Source: Crocinitomicaceae bacterium
GTDB taxonomy: Bacteria; Bacteroidota; Bacteroidia; Flavobacteriales_D; Crocinitomicaceae
Direction of reading: 5' to 3'
Length of the DNA stretch: 47,384 nucleotides
Assembly (NCBI GenBank): GCA_030830205.1
Contig: JAURNL010000097.1
Span: forward strand, 1-47,384
Shown here: positions 6,955 to 16,007 of the stretch, piece by piece
Layout of the letters: the number at the start of each line of letters is the position of its first letter
How positions within the stretch are numbered: the first letter of the stretch is position 1
Notes under the pieces: model-generated
The model's database searches: none
Told to the model about the DNA's origin: nothing
What the model saw: the letters and a program-made list of their open reading frames with translations, nothing else
Program-made: the position numbers and the translations under genes

Positions 6955-7514
6955 TAAATGATTTTTACAATATTGAACTAACCGATAAAGCAGATGTTAA
7001 AGAAAAATCTGCTTATGAATCTTGTCGATTCGTCGGCATCGATTTAGCTGGAATCGATCTAAGTAACTCCAAATTTTTAGATTGCACCTTTGAAGATTGT
7101 AATTTGTCGAATTGCAAAATAATGGCTACGCTATTCAATGGTGTTATTTTCCAGAAATGTAAATTAATGGGACTTCATTTTGAAGATGCAAATCCGTTTG
7201 GTTTGAGCATTCATTTTGAGCATTGCCAGCTTCATCATGCCAGTTTTTACCAAATGAATCTTCAAAACTGCGCTTTTCTCTTTTGCAACTTAGAAAGCGT
7301 TGAATTTACTCAAATCAAAGCACAAGGCGTTTCTTTTGAAGGATCACATCTGCAAGATGCTCATTTTGAAAAAAGTGATATTCGTGAAGCAAATTTTACA
7401 GGAGTTTCTGCATTTTGTTTAGACCCTGATTGGAATGAAATTAAAGGGATAAAAATTCCTTATGACCAACTCTCGGGCCTTGTTGCTAAATATGGTTTAA
7501 ACATTCAACACTGA
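6951..7514 (+). CDS. Pentapeptide-repeat protein
   Basis: Residues 22-155 are consecutive A/C(D/N)LX-type pentapeptide repeats, which fold into a right-handed quadrilateral beta-helix. A break near residues 80-85 and a non-repeat C-terminal tail give a shape like Qnr/MfpA DNA-mimic proteins, but the match is only at fold level. The GTG start overlaps the preceding stop as GTGA, with no alternative in-frame ATG close by, so it is translationally coupled to the dehydrogenase. Many cysteines fill the core positions. No signal peptide is present, and the function is not known. Confidence 0.85.
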   Translation: MINDFYNIELTDKADVKEKSAYESCRFVGIDLAGIDLSNSKFLDCTFEDCNLSNCKIMATLFNGVIFQKCKLMGLHFEDANPFGLSIHFEHCQLHHASFYQMNLQNCAFLFCNLESVEFTQIKAQGVSFEGSHLQDAHFEKSDIREANFTGVSAFCLDPDWNEIKGIKIPYDQLSGLVAKYGLNIQH

Positions 7515-7525
7515 AGATATTTGCC

Positions 7526-7533
7526 TAATTTTG
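7526..7533 (+). promoter_or_regulatory. -7 promoter element (TAATTTTG), leaderless configuration
   Basis: TAATTTTG ends 4 bases before the ATG of the UMF1 transporter. By comparison with the SRP RNA promoter, transcription should start at or next to the A of the ATG. Confidence 0.65.
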
Positions 7534-7537
7534 AATT

Positions 7538-8869
7538 ATGCAAGAAAAAGGGAATAAACGCACAATTACAGGATGGGTTTTTTATGACTGGGCTAACTCA
7601 GTGTATCCGCTCATCATCAGTTCAGCTATTTTCCCTATTTTATTCGAAACGCAAACAAGTGTCAAAAATGAAGCAGGCGTGACAATCTACGATACTGTTT
7701 CTTTCTTTGGTAGAGAATTTCACAACACCGAATTTTATGCCTATGTGATTTGTCTCTCCTATATCGTTGTTGCCCTCATTTCCCCATTGCTTTCTGGAAT
7801 TGCCGATGCAGGAGGAAAGCGTAAATTATTCATGCAATTCTTTTGTTTCATGGGAGCCATTTCTAGTGGTTTACTTTATTTTTTCAATACACCGCCAATT
7901 GGTGAATTAGGACAAAGTCCTTTCAGTATAAACTGGAGTATGTTACCGCTCTTTTTTGGGTCTATAGGTTTTTGGGCAAGTTTGGTTTACTATAATGCTT
8001 ATCTACCAGATATTGCGGCATCTAAAGACCATGACCGCATCTCAGCACAAGGTTTTTCTATGGGGTATTTAGGCAGTTCTACGTTACTAATTATCATCTT
8101 AATTCTTACTGTTTTTACTAAAATCATCCCTATTCGTTGGGCCTTCCCTTTGGTCAGTATTTGGTGGATTTCATTTGCTATTTTTTCCTTTTCACGGTTA
8201 CCTAAAACAGTTGCTACGCAAAAAGACAACAAGAACCTTATTCGCAAAGGTTATTCAGAAGTTTACGGAGTTTGGAAACAAATCAAGCAAAACAAAACGT
8301 TAAAGGGTTATTTAGGGTCCTATTTCATGTTCAATATGGCGGTTCAAACTATCATGGTTATGGCTGTCGCTTTTGCAAACAAAGAAGTGATAGGTATCAA
8401 ACAACAAGACCTCATCATTTCAATCCTTATCATTCAATTCATTGGTATTGCCGGTGCTTACCTGATGTCTTTTATTTCCACTAAGATTGGAAATTTCAAA
8501 GCGCTTGGCGGAGCCATTCTTATTTGGATTGCGCTTTGCATTTACGTCTACCAATTTGTATGGTACCCTTGGCAATTCTTTTTTGCCGCAGCGGGTGTTG
8601 GCCTTGTAATGGGTGGAATTCAGTCGCTTTCTAGATCGACGTATTCTAAACTACTTCCTCAAACCAAAGATCTAACTTCCTATTTTAGTTTCTATGATTT
8701 AGCAGAAAAGTTGGGGCTAGCGCTGGGTACGCTTAGTTTTGGACTCATTGAAGGTCTACTTAATATCAGAGTTTCCATTTTAGCTCTTGTCCTATTTTTT
8801 GCTATGGGCTTTATTTTACTCATTCGAATTCCAAAAACAGAACAACAAACACATGAGACAAGTCATTGA
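7538..8869 (+). CDS. UMF1-family MFS transporter
   Basis: This is a 443-residue, roughly twelve-helix membrane protein of the major facilitator superfamily. The opening TGWVFYDWANSVYPLIIS is typical of the UMF1 (Atg22-related) family, as are LSGIADAGGKRKLFM after helix 2 and GGIQSLSRSTYSKLLP in the second half. Family members export amino acids or related solutes; the cargo here is unknown. It has its own promoter and its last 17 bases overlap dapD, so the transporter and a lysine/diaminopimelate gene are coupled. Confidence 0.88.
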   Translation: MQEKGNKRTITGWVFYDWANSVYPLIISSAIFPILFETQTSVKNEAGVTIYDTVSFFGREFHNTEFYAYVICLSYIVVALISPLLSGIADAGGKRKLFMQFFCFMGAISSGLLYFFNTPPIGELGQSPFSINWSMLPLFFGSIGFWASLVYYNAYLPDIAASKDHDRISAQGFSMGYLGSSTLLIIILILTVFTKIIPIRWAFPLVSIWWISFAIFSFSRLPKTVATQKDNKNLIRKGYSEVYGVWKQIKQNKTLKGYLGSYFMFNMAVQTIMVMAVAFANKEVIGIKQQDLIISILIIQFIGIAGAYLMSFISTKIGNFKALGGAILIWIALCIYVYQFVWYPWQFFFAAAGVGLVMGGIQSLSRSTYSKLLPQTKDLTSYFSFYDLAEKLGLALGTLSFGLIEGLLNIRVSILALVLFFAMGFILLIRIPKTEQQTHETSH

Positions 8870-9662
8870 AGCCGCGTGGGAAAATCGCGCCTTATTAAGT
8901 GAAAAATCGACTATTGATGCAATTGAAAAAGTCATTGAAGATCTAGACAAAGGACTTTTGCGTGTTGCGGAGCCTCTACTAGATGGCACTTGGATAGTTA
9001 ATGAATGGATTAAAAAAGCCGTGGTGCTCTACTTCCCGATCCGACAAATGGAAACCATTGAAGTAGGACCTTTTGAGTTTCACGATAAGATGGCGCTCAA
9101 ACGCGATTATAAAAACTTAGGTGTACGCGTAGTTCCTCACGCAATTGCCCGTTATGGTGCCTTCGTAGCACCAGGCGTTATCATGATGCCATCTTATATC
9201 AATATTGGTGCATATGTTGGCAGCAATACCATGGTAGATACTTGGGCAACTGTTGGTAGTTGTGCACAAATTGGTAAAGATGTCCACTTAAGTGGTGGCG
9301 TGGGTATTGGAGGAGTTTTAGAACCTCTACAAGCAGCACCTGTTGTCATTGAAGACGGCGCATTTATAGGCTCTCGCTGTATTGTCGTTGAAGGAGTACG
9401 CGTTGGAAAAGAAGCAGTACTAGGTGCAAATGTAGTACTTACTAAATCTACGAAAATTATTGACGTTACGGGTGCTGAGCCATTAGAAATCAGTGGGTAT
9501 GTTCCGGAAAGATCTGTGGTCATTCCTGGGTCATACACTAAAAATTTCCCTGCAGGAACCTACCAAGTACCTTGCGCCCTCATCATTGGCAAGCGAAAGG
9601 CCTCAACCGATCTTAAAACCTCACTCAATGATGCGTTGCGTGAACACAAAGTAGCTGTATGA
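8853..9662 (+). CDS. dapD: 2,3,4,5-tetrahydropyridine-2,6-dicarboxylate N-succinyltransferase
   Basis: DapD succinylates tetrahydrodipicolinate with succinyl-CoA in the diaminopimelate/lysine pathway. From the ATG at 8853 the protein is 269 residues, the normal length, and begins MRQVIEAAWENRALLSEKS as expected; an upstream in-frame start at 8787 would read through the transporter coding sequence. It has an N-terminal helical domain, then a left-handed beta-helix of hexapeptide repeats (GAYVGSNTMVDTWATVGSCAQIG and GGVGIGGVLEPLQAAPVVIEDG regions). The stop overlaps trhO by ATGA. Confidence 0.95.
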   Translation: MRQVIEAAWENRALLSEKSTIDAIEKVIEDLDKGLLRVAEPLLDGTWIVNEWIKKAVVLYFPIRQMETIEVGPFEFHDKMALKRDYKNLGVRVVPHAIARYGAFVAPGVIMMPSYINIGAYVGSNTMVDTWATVGSCAQIGKDVHLSGGVGIGGVLEPLQAAPVVIEDGAFIGSRCIVVEGVRVGKEAVLGANVVLTKSTKIIDVTGAEPLEISGYVPERSVVIPGSYTKNFPAGTYQVPCALIIGKRKASTDLKTSLNDALREHKVAV

Positions 9663-10765
9663 TGAATCAAAAAATGCAACTCTGGAATACGCTTGATAGG
9701 GCTTCACTTGAAAAGCAACTTCAAGAAATTGGTCATAAATATATTACCATATCATTTTATCAATACGCCCATATTACCGACCCACAATCCTTTAGAGATC
9801 AACTTTATCTCCAATGGACAAATTTAGATATTGTCGGAAGAACCTACGTTGCCAAAGAGGGTATCAATGCACAAATTGCTGTTCCCACGGCTCATCTAGG
9901 TCTTTTTAGAGAAGAATTATATCAAATCTCCTTCTTGAATGGAATTAGACTCAATTTTGCCGTGGATGATGCAGAAGCTGCATTCCCATTTTTAAAACTT
10001 AAAATTAAGGTGCGATCGAAAATTTTGGCCGACGGACTCAACGATACAACCTTTGATGTTACCAATAAAGGGATTCACCTCAACGCAGCAGCTTTTAACG
10101 CCCTTACCAACGATCCAAATACCTTACTGATCGATTTTCGCAATCATTATGAATGGGAAGTCGGGCATTTTAAAGGAGCTATCCTTCCGGATGTAGATAC
10201 CTTTAGAGAATCCTTACCGTTTATTGAAGAAACCATACTTAAAGGGAATGAAGACAAAAATATTGTCATGTATTGCACTGGTGGTGTACGCTGCGAAAAA
10301 GCTTCTGCATGGTTTAAACACCGAGGCTTTGAGAATGTCCACCAACTTGAAGGAGGTATAATTAAATATGCCAATGATTGTAAAGAGTTGGGTATAGAAA
10401 ATAAATTTATTGGGAAGAACTTTGTTTTTGACGAACGGAGAGGCGAACGCATTACCCCCGACGTTATTGCTGTCTGCCATCAATGCGGCGAGCCAGCAGA
10501 TAACCATACTAATTGTGTCAATGATGCCTGTCATCTTTTATTTATCCAATGTGATAACTGCAAGGCTGCAATGGAGAACTGCTGTAGTCAAGCTTGTTTA
10601 GAGACAATCCATCTTCCACTTGAAGTTCAGAAGGAACTTAGAAAAGGACAAAATAAAAGCAACCTCATTTTCAAAAAAGGACGTTCTGCCGCTTTGCCTT
10701 TTCAAGGACACAAAGAAAAACCTCAGGCGCTTATCGAACAAACGCTTAAAAACCAAAAAGCATGA
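9659..10765 (+). CDS. trhO: tRNA uridine(34) hydroxylase (rhodanese-family, YceA type)
   Basis: TrhO makes 5-hydroxyuridine at the wobble position of tRNAs. The N-terminal domain includes VAKEGINAQIAVP. A rhodanese domain follows (LLIDFRNHYEWEVGHFKGA) with catalytic C206 in the loop CTGGVRCEKA. A C-terminal cysteine-rich segment (CHQCGEP, CDNCK, CCSQAC) probably binds zinc. Length (368) fits the family. It is coupled by 4-base overlaps to dapD before and lgt after. Confidence 0.92.
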   Translation: MMNQKMQLWNTLDRASLEKQLQEIGHKYITISFYQYAHITDPQSFRDQLYLQWTNLDIVGRTYVAKEGINAQIAVPTAHLGLFREELYQISFLNGIRLNFAVDDAEAAFPFLKLKIKVRSKILADGLNDTTFDVTNKGIHLNAAAFNALTNDPNTLLIDFRNHYEWEVGHFKGAILPDVDTFRESLPFIEETILKGNEDKNIVMYCTGGVRCEKASAWFKHRGFENVHQLEGGIIKYANDCKELGIENKFIGKNFVFDERRGERITPDVIAVCHQCGEPADNHTNCVNDACHLLFIQCDNCKAAMENCCSQACLETIHLPLEVQKELRKGQNKSNLIFKKGRSAALPFQGHKEKPQALIEQTLKNQKA

Positions 10766-11607
10766 ATCTATTTATTCACTGGGCAGTTGACTCACAACTG
10801 ATCGACGGTTGGAGAACACCAAATCTCTATGGTTTGCTATTTGTATCTGGCATCGTAATGGGTTATTTTGTGATACGTCGAATGTTCCGGACCGAACAAG
10901 TAGAGGACAAAATACTAGATACGCTTGTCACCTATATGGTATTAGCGACAATAGTTGGCGCACGTTTAGGACACGTCTTATTCTATGGTCCCTATTGGGA
11001 CAAGATAGAAAATGGGCAACTAATAGAAAAAGGGTATTTCTCTCATCCTGGAGACATCATTAAAATTTGGGAAGGGGGTTTAGCGAGTCACGGTGCCGCA
11101 ATTGCGATTCTCATCGGGCTTTATCTTTTTACGAAAAAAGTGAGTAAACGTTCCTATATCTGGATTCTAGACCGCATTGCTGCACCAGTTGCAATTGCGG
11201 CAACATTTATTCGCTTGGGTAATTTGGTCAATCATGAAATGGTCGGGTATGTTACCGATGTACCATGGGCCTTTGAGTTTGAATATTTTTTCAACGAAAC
11301 TTTGGGGACCTATGATCCATCACCTCGACACCCAGCGCAATTGTATGAAGCCATTTGTTATTTCATCTCATTTGGTATTTTACTTTACCTCTATTGGAAA
11401 CTAGAAAAATGGATGCAACCCGGATTTGTGTTTGGAAGTTTTCTCGTTCTCATTTTTGGCGCACGTATTGTTTGTGAATTTTTCAAACTTGGACAAACTG
11501 CCAGAGATTATTCATTGCCATTAAACACTGGTCAAATGTTAAGTATTCCCTTGGTTATAGCAGGGATTTACTTGATCATTCGTTCAAAAAATAAACACTT
11601 AGTGTAA
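10762..11607 (+). CDS. lgt: Prolipoprotein diacylglyceryl transferase
   Basis: Lgt transfers diacylglycerol from phosphatidylglycerol to the lipobox cysteine of lipoproteins in the inner membrane. This 281-residue protein has about seven hydrophobic helices and the family signatures GARLGHVLFY, WEGGLASHGA, the Lgt motif IRLGNLVNHEMVG, and HPAQLYEA. It starts at an ATG overlapping the trhO stop by 4 bases and ends the operon. The next gene has its own promoter 10 bases later. Confidence 0.95.
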   Translation: MNLFIHWAVDSQLIDGWRTPNLYGLLFVSGIVMGYFVIRRMFRTEQVEDKILDTLVTYMVLATIVGARLGHVLFYGPYWDKIENGQLIEKGYFSHPGDIIKIWEGGLASHGAAIAILIGLYLFTKKVSKRSYIWILDRIAAPVAIAATFIRLGNLVNHEMVGYVTDVPWAFEFEYFFNETLGTYDPSPRHPAQLYEAICYFISFGILLYLYWKLEKWMQPGFVFGSFLVLIFGARIVCEFFKLGQTARDYSLPLNTGQMLSIPLVIAGIYLIIRSKNKHLV

Positions 11608-11616
11608 AATTGACAA

Positions 11617-11650
11617 TTTGAACAATGTTTGTGAATCATTTGTATATTTG
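11617..11650 (+). promoter_or_regulatory. Promoter of the pyruvate dehydrogenase genes
   Basis: TATATTTG (11643-11650) is a perfect TAnnTTTG element, and TTTG at 11617-11620 lies 22 bases upstream. It leaves a leader of about 17 bases before the pdhA ATG. A second TTTG at 11628 is too close to act as the -33. Confidence 0.75.
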
Positions 11651-11671
11651 TGACCGTTAAAAACAGAAATT

Positions 11672-12694
11672 ATGTGCGCAAAAGCCGTGAAAAGTTCAGA
11701 TAAGCCTAAATTTTCAAAGGAAACCTACGTCAAGTGGTACAAAGACATGCTCTTGATCCGCAAATTTGAAGACAAAACAGGTCAACTTTACATTCAACAA
11801 AAATTTGGCGGATTCTGCCACCTCTACATCGGACAAGAAGCAATCGTTGTTGGAACAGCAAGTGCTTGCCAACCCGATGACAAACACATGACTGCCTACC
11901 GAGATCACGCTCACCCTATTGCTTTAGGTACCGACCCACGCGTACTGATGGCTGAACTCTACGGACGTACAACTGGTTGTTCAAAAGGAAAGGGAGGCTC
12001 CATGCACTTTTTCGACAAAAAAGTAAACTTCATGGGTGGTCATGGTATTGTTGGAGCTCAAATAGGTATGGGTGCGGGTGTAGCTTTTGCAGAAATGTAT
12101 AAGGGCACTAAAAATGTTGCATTTGTATCCATGGGAGATGGCGCTGTGCGTCAAGGAATGCTACATGAAACGTTTAACATGGCGATGAACTGGAAAATTC
12201 CAGTAATTTTTATCATCGAAAACAACAACTACGCAATGGGTACTTCAGTGGAGCGCACTACGAATGTTACCGATCTTTCTCAAATTGGACTTTCATATGG
12301 AATGCCCTCTAAAATAGTCAATGGTATGCGACCAGAATCTGTTCACGAAGCTATTGAAGAAGCAGCTACTCGCGCTCGCAATGGTGAAGGCCCGACTCTA
12401 CTTGATATTCGCACATACCGTTATAAAGGACATTCAATGTCTGATCCTCAGAAATACCGCACCAAAGACGAAGTTGCCGAATGGATTGAACAAGATCCGA
12501 TTGAGCATTGTCTTCGTATTATTCAATCCCAAAAATGGTTGTCAGAAAAAGAACTTTCAGATATTGATGCATGGGTAAAGAAAGAGGTAGAGGAATCTGT
12601 TGCTTTTGCAGAAAATTCTCCATACCCAGAAGCACACGAATTATATGAAGATGTGTACACACAAGCAGACTATCCTTATATCAAAGAATACTAA
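11672..12694 (+). CDS. pdhA: Pyruvate dehydrogenase E1 component, alpha subunit
   Basis: E1-alpha with E1-beta decarboxylates pyruvate using thiamine diphosphate and loads the E2 lipoyl group. The 340-residue protein contains the thiamine-binding motif MGDGAVRQGMLHETFNMAMN through IIENNNYAMGT and the phosphorylation-loop-like region YRYKGHSMSDPQKYRTKDE. It opens with MLLIRKFEDKTGQLY and GGFCHLYIGQEA. It is followed 18 bases later by E2; E1-beta is not adjacent and must lie elsewhere. Confidence 0.96.
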   Translation: MCAKAVKSSDKPKFSKETYVKWYKDMLLIRKFEDKTGQLYIQQKFGGFCHLYIGQEAIVVGTASACQPDDKHMTAYRDHAHPIALGTDPRVLMAELYGRTTGCSKGKGGSMHFFDKKVNFMGGHGIVGAQIGMGAGVAFAEMYKGTKNVAFVSMGDGAVRQGMLHETFNMAMNWKIPVIFIIENNNYAMGTSVERTTNVTDLSQIGLSYGMPSKIVNGMRPESVHEAIEEAATRARNGEGPTLLDIRTYRYKGHSMSDPQKYRTKDEVAEWIEQDPIEHCLRIIQSQKWLSEKELSDIDAWVKKEVEESVAFAENSPYPEAHELYEDVYTQADYPYIKEY

Positions 12695-12712
12695 AAACCC
12701 AAATAAAAAGAC

Positions 12713-13978
12713 ATGGCTGAAGTAGTATATATGCCCAAATTAAGCGACACTATGACCGAAGGTGTGGTGGCCGCATGGACAAAAAAAGTTGGTGACAATG
12801 TAAAATCTGGTGAAGTTCTTGCCGAGATTGAGACTGACAAAGCCACCATGGAATTTGAGTCTTTTTATGACGGAGTGTTGTTACATATTGGTGTAGATAC
12901 CGGCAAAGCTGCACCTGTCAATAGTATCCTTGCTATTATCGGTGAAGCAGGTGAAGATATTTCAGGCATTTTAGCAAGTGCTGGTGCTTCTGAATCATCT
13001 GCAGCTCCAGAAGAGGCTCCTACAACAGTCCCAACGGCTGCTCCTGCTAGTGCCCCTACTCCAAGTCCTGCACCTGTTTCAAACCCTGTACCCGCTCCTG
13101 TTGCCATCAATACTTCAGCTGACCGCGTATTTGCCTCACCACTTGCTAAAAAATTAGCAGCTGAACGTGGTATTGACATCAACGCTGTTGGAGGCACGGG
13201 TGAAAATGGTCGTATAGTTAAACGTGATGTAGATCATTATGTTCCATATACGCCTGCAGCTCATACTACAAGCTTTACAGCTGCTCCGGCAGGAACCGTT
13301 TCTTATTCAGACGAGCCCATTTCGCAAATGCGCAAAACCATCGCTCGCCGATTGGCTGAAAGTAAATTTACTGCTCCTCACTTCTATCTTACTTTGGATA
13401 TCGATATGGATGCGGCAATTGCTACCCGTAAAGGATTAAATAGCCTCGACGGAGTAAAGGTTTCATTCAATGACATGGTGATCAAAGCAGTGGCTATGTC
13501 ATTGCGCAAGCATCCTGCTATAAACAGCGCTTGGATGGGTGATTTCATCAGAAGAAACGAACACGTTAATATTGGGGTTGCAGTCGCAGTAGAAGATGGT
13601 TTACTTGTTCCTGTTGTGCGCTTTGCTGATGGTAAAGGACTCACACAAATATCTGCTGAGGTGCGCGAATATGCACAAAAAGCAAAAGATAAAAAACTTC
13701 AACCAAGTGACTGGGAAGGCAACACCTTCACAATATCGAACTTAGGTATGTTTGGCATTGAATCGTTCACTGCAATTGTAAATCCACCAGACGCTTGTAT
13801 TTTAGCTATTGGAGGAATCAAAGAAGTGCCTGTAGTTAAAAACGGACAAGTAGTACCAGGTAATGTCATGAAAGTAACACTTTCTTGCGACCACCGTGTG
13901 GTAGATGGTGCATCTGGTGCAGCATTCTTACAAACATTCAAGACCTACATGGAGCAACCGGCTGCCATGTTACTCTAA
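12713..13978 (+). CDS. pdhC: Dihydrolipoamide acetyltransferase (pyruvate dehydrogenase E2)
   Basis: E2 passes the acetyl group from the lipoyl arm to coenzyme A and forms the core of the complex. The domains are one N-terminal lipoyl domain (ETDKATMEFES, lipoyl lysine K43), an Ala/Pro-rich linker (about 95-135), a peripheral-subunit-binding domain (FASPLAKKLAAERGIDINAV), a second linker, and the catalytic domain ending in CDHRVVDGASGAAF with the active His and Asp. At 421 residues it is a single-lipoyl form, shorter than the two-lipoyl type. It is co-transcribed with pdhA. Confidence 0.95.
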   Translation: MAEVVYMPKLSDTMTEGVVAAWTKKVGDNVKSGEVLAEIETDKATMEFESFYDGVLLHIGVDTGKAAPVNSILAIIGEAGEDISGILASAGASESSAAPEEAPTTVPTAAPASAPTPSPAPVSNPVPAPVAINTSADRVFASPLAKKLAAERGIDINAVGGTGENGRIVKRDVDHYVPYTPAAHTTSFTAAPAGTVSYSDEPISQMRKTIARRLAESKFTAPHFYLTLDIDMDAAIATRKGLNSLDGVKVSFNDMVIKAVAMSLRKHPAINSAWMGDFIRRNEHVNIGVAVAVEDGLLVPVVRFADGKGLTQISAEVREYAQKAKDKKLQPSDWEGNTFTISNLGMFGIESFTAIVNPPDACILAIGGIKEVPVVKNGQVVPGNVMKVTLSCDHRVVDGASGAAFLQTFKTYMEQPAAMLL

Positions 13979-14029
13979 GACAATTACATTACTGCTGGGT
14001 CACAACCTAGAATAACTGTATTTTTTTTG

Positions 14030-14455
14030 CTAAAAATCTTTGTGAATAGCATGGACGTCGTTGTGGTTCTCCTCGATGCGATCCTTGATGATTTGAATTG
14101 ATTTTGCCAATATGATCAACTCTGGTGTTGTATGCTTTCGTAGCCAAAACCAACTCTGTTGTTCATGCTCTACAGCCATAGCAAGATGATACAACACTTC
14201 ATAACCAAATTTCTGCAGCCACTTTTGAGCTTTTTCATCTCCCTCTGCTGCACTTATCATGGCCATAATTTCAGGATAACCATTATGCAACAACCACTTT
14301 CTTGCAGGGTCATGTAGACGAATGGCTTGTGTTGCCATCCAAAGTTCAATATAGCCGTTCTCCTGCAACCAACTCTGTAAACTGGTATGACCCTCAATGG
14401 CCTTCGCCCAAGCAAGGATAACTAACGACGGATAAGCTAACGTATTTTGTTTCAT
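14030..14455 (-). CDS. Hypothetical protein with four 25-residue W-L-GY helical repeats
   Basis: I do not recognise this 141-residue protein. It shows an exact 25-residue period: Trp at 29, 54, 79 and 104, each followed by Leu, with GY at 34-35, 59-60 and 84-85, and often Glu two or three residues later. Each unit looks like two short helices, so it is probably an alpha-solenoid and a binding surface. There is no signal peptide. It starts 1 base after the stop of the fused gate-domain membrane protein, indicating co-transcription. Confidence 0.8.
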   Translation of the reverse strand: MKQNTLAYPSLVILAWAKAIEGHTSLQSWLQENGYIELWMATQAIRLHDPARKWLLHNGYPEIMAMISAAEGDEKAQKWLQKFGYEVLYHLAMAVEHEQQSWFWLRKHTTPELIILAKSIQIIKDRIEENHNDVHAIHKDF

Positions 14456-14456
14456 G

Positions 14457-15896
14457 TTAAAAAAACCATAGGGCTACACCGATAGCCGTTAAAACACAAA
14501 TCAGATCAACCAAAAGCATTGTCCCGAGTGTGTAACGGGTATTACGCACTTGAATGGAGCCAAAATAAACAGCAATCACATAAAATGTTGTTTCTGCAGA
14601 ACACTGAAAAATGGAAGACAAACGACCTGCCAAACTATCTGGCCCAAACTGATTCATCGCATCTAGCATAAAGCCTCTTGATCCAGAACTACTAAAGGGC
14701 CTTAAAAGTGCAACTGGCAGAGAGTCGGTAATTTCTTTACTTACGCCTATATATCGGAAAACATCAGAAATCCCGCCTGCAATGAGTTCAAAAAGTCCTG
14801 AATTACGGAATACCGAAATAGCTACAAGCATTCCAAGTACATATGGAAAGATTTTAACACCCGTATCTAGTCCGGCGCGAGCTCCTTCGACAAAGGCATC
14901 AAATACAGTTGTTTCTTTAGCCTTGAACTTAGATTCATTTCTAAAGGCAAACAATAATGTGAGCAGGATGATTACAAAAAGTAAAATACCTGAAAAATTT
15001 CCAGTGAAGTAATTCTTGTCCACTAAATTGAGGGAGCCGACATAAAAAAGAAGACCAAAAATCGCACCAATAATCGCCATAATTACTCCCAAAAGCAAAC
15101 CACTCCTGAATGAAATTCGTTGGCGTATTCCTACGATAAAAAAAGCTGCTAATGTTCCGATGAATGAAGTGATAATGCAAGGTAACATGACATCTGCTGG
15201 ATTACTAGCATTAGCTGCAGCTCGGTAACCGATAATGGAGGTTGGAATGAGCGTAAGTCCTGCGGCATGCAGACACAAAAACATAATTTGGGCATCCGAT
15301 GCTTTATCCTTCTCAGCATTGAGTTCTTGCAAACTTTCCATTGCCTTAAGCCCAAATGGTGTAGCGGCAGAATCAAGCCCCAGAAAGTTAGCAGAAAAAT
15401 TCATGGTCATGTAAGTAATTGACGGATGCCCAACCGGAACCTGCGGAAATACTTTTGAAAAAAATGGACTGAGTCTTTTAGCAAGTCGTTCGGTAGCTCC
15501 CGAATCTATGAGTAGTTGCATAATACCTGCAAAAAAGGCGAGGTAAGCCATCAATGGTAGAATGAGGTCAAATAGGCTGTTTTTTGCTGTAACGAGCAAG
15601 CCGTCCGATTTCTGCACACCAGAAAATACCATAACTGTCTTCTCTTTCATGACATAGGTGGTGTCAGGGTCTGAAGGGTTTTTATCTACGATGTAAGTAT
15701 TGTTATCGGCTCGGGCCATGCTTTCAACAAAAGAATGTGGTAAGTTCCATTTATAGGTTTCTCTAATGAGAATGGGATCGTCTTTTTGACCATTTAAAAC
15801 ATAATCAATACTGTAAAACTGCCCCGTAAAAACGGCGAACAGCACAAAAAAAATAGAGCTGATGAAAATAACCAGCCAAAAACGACTCAATACCAT
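14457..15896 (-). CDS. Fused SpmA/SpmB-like nucleoside-recognition (Gate) domain membrane protein
   Basis: This protein of about 479 residues and ten or more helices joins two Gate domains: the first half resembles spore maturation protein SpmA (GATERLAKRLSPFFSKVFP, MNFSANFLGLDSAATPFGLKAM) and the second SpmB (GLDTGVKIFPYVLGMLVAI, SGSRGFMLDAM, SAETTFYVIAVYFG). Bacteroidota do not sporulate, so it is likely a transporter of unknown substrate. The ATG at 15896 places the first helix at the N-terminus; the in-frame ATG at 15956 would add 20 residues spanning the likely promoter. Between helices 1 and 2 lies a soluble loop of about 80 residues. Confidence 0.85.
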   Translation of the reverse strand: MVLSRFWLVIFISSIFFVLFAVFTGQFYSIDYVLNGQKDDPILIRETYKWNLPHSFVESMARADNNTYIVDKNPSDPDTTYVMKEKTVMVFSGVQKSDGLLVTAKNSLFDLILPLMAYLAFFAGIMQLLIDSGATERLAKRLSPFFSKVFPQVPVGHPSITYMTMNFSANFLGLDSAATPFGLKAMESLQELNAEKDKASDAQIMFLCLHAAGLTLIPTSIIGYRAAANASNPADVMLPCIITSFIGTLAAFFIVGIRQRISFRSGLLLGVIMAIIGAIFGLLFYVGSLNLVDKNYFTGNFSGILLFVIILLTLLFAFRNESKFKAKETTVFDAFVEGARAGLDTGVKIFPYVLGMLVAISVFRNSGLFELIAGGISDVFRYIGVSKEITDSLPVALLRPFSSSGSRGFMLDAMNQFGPDSLAGRLSSIFQCSAETTFYVIAVYFGSIQVRNTRYTLGTMLLVDLICVLTAIGVALWFF

Positions 15897-15949
15897 AGAA
15901 CGAAATTGCACAATTTCTTGCAAAACCCAACATCTCTCAACAAAAAGTA

Positions 15950-15963
15950 TTAACATGTGTTAA
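15950..15963. promoter_or_regulatory. Short inverted repeat between divergent genes
   Basis: TTAACA (15950-15955) and TGTTAA (15958-15963) form an inverted repeat around a 2-base centre, between the gate-domain gene and pirin. It could be an operator, but an A/T-rich repeat of this size may be chance. Confidence 0.25.
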
Positions 15964-16007
15964 TGGATTAAGCATGAATCTATTGCTTACTTTGTAAAAA
16001 TACTGCT

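Noticed and set aside
13985-14025. Possible terminator after pdhC (CTGGGT...ACCTAG followed by a T-run)
   Set aside because: The stem is only 6 bp with a mismatch, and the T-run is separated from it by ten bases; too weak to call.
14457-15956. Sporulation genes suggested by SpmA/SpmB similarity
   Set aside because: The fold is a general nucleoside-recognition gate found in many non-sporulating Bacteroidota, and no other sporulation gene is present.
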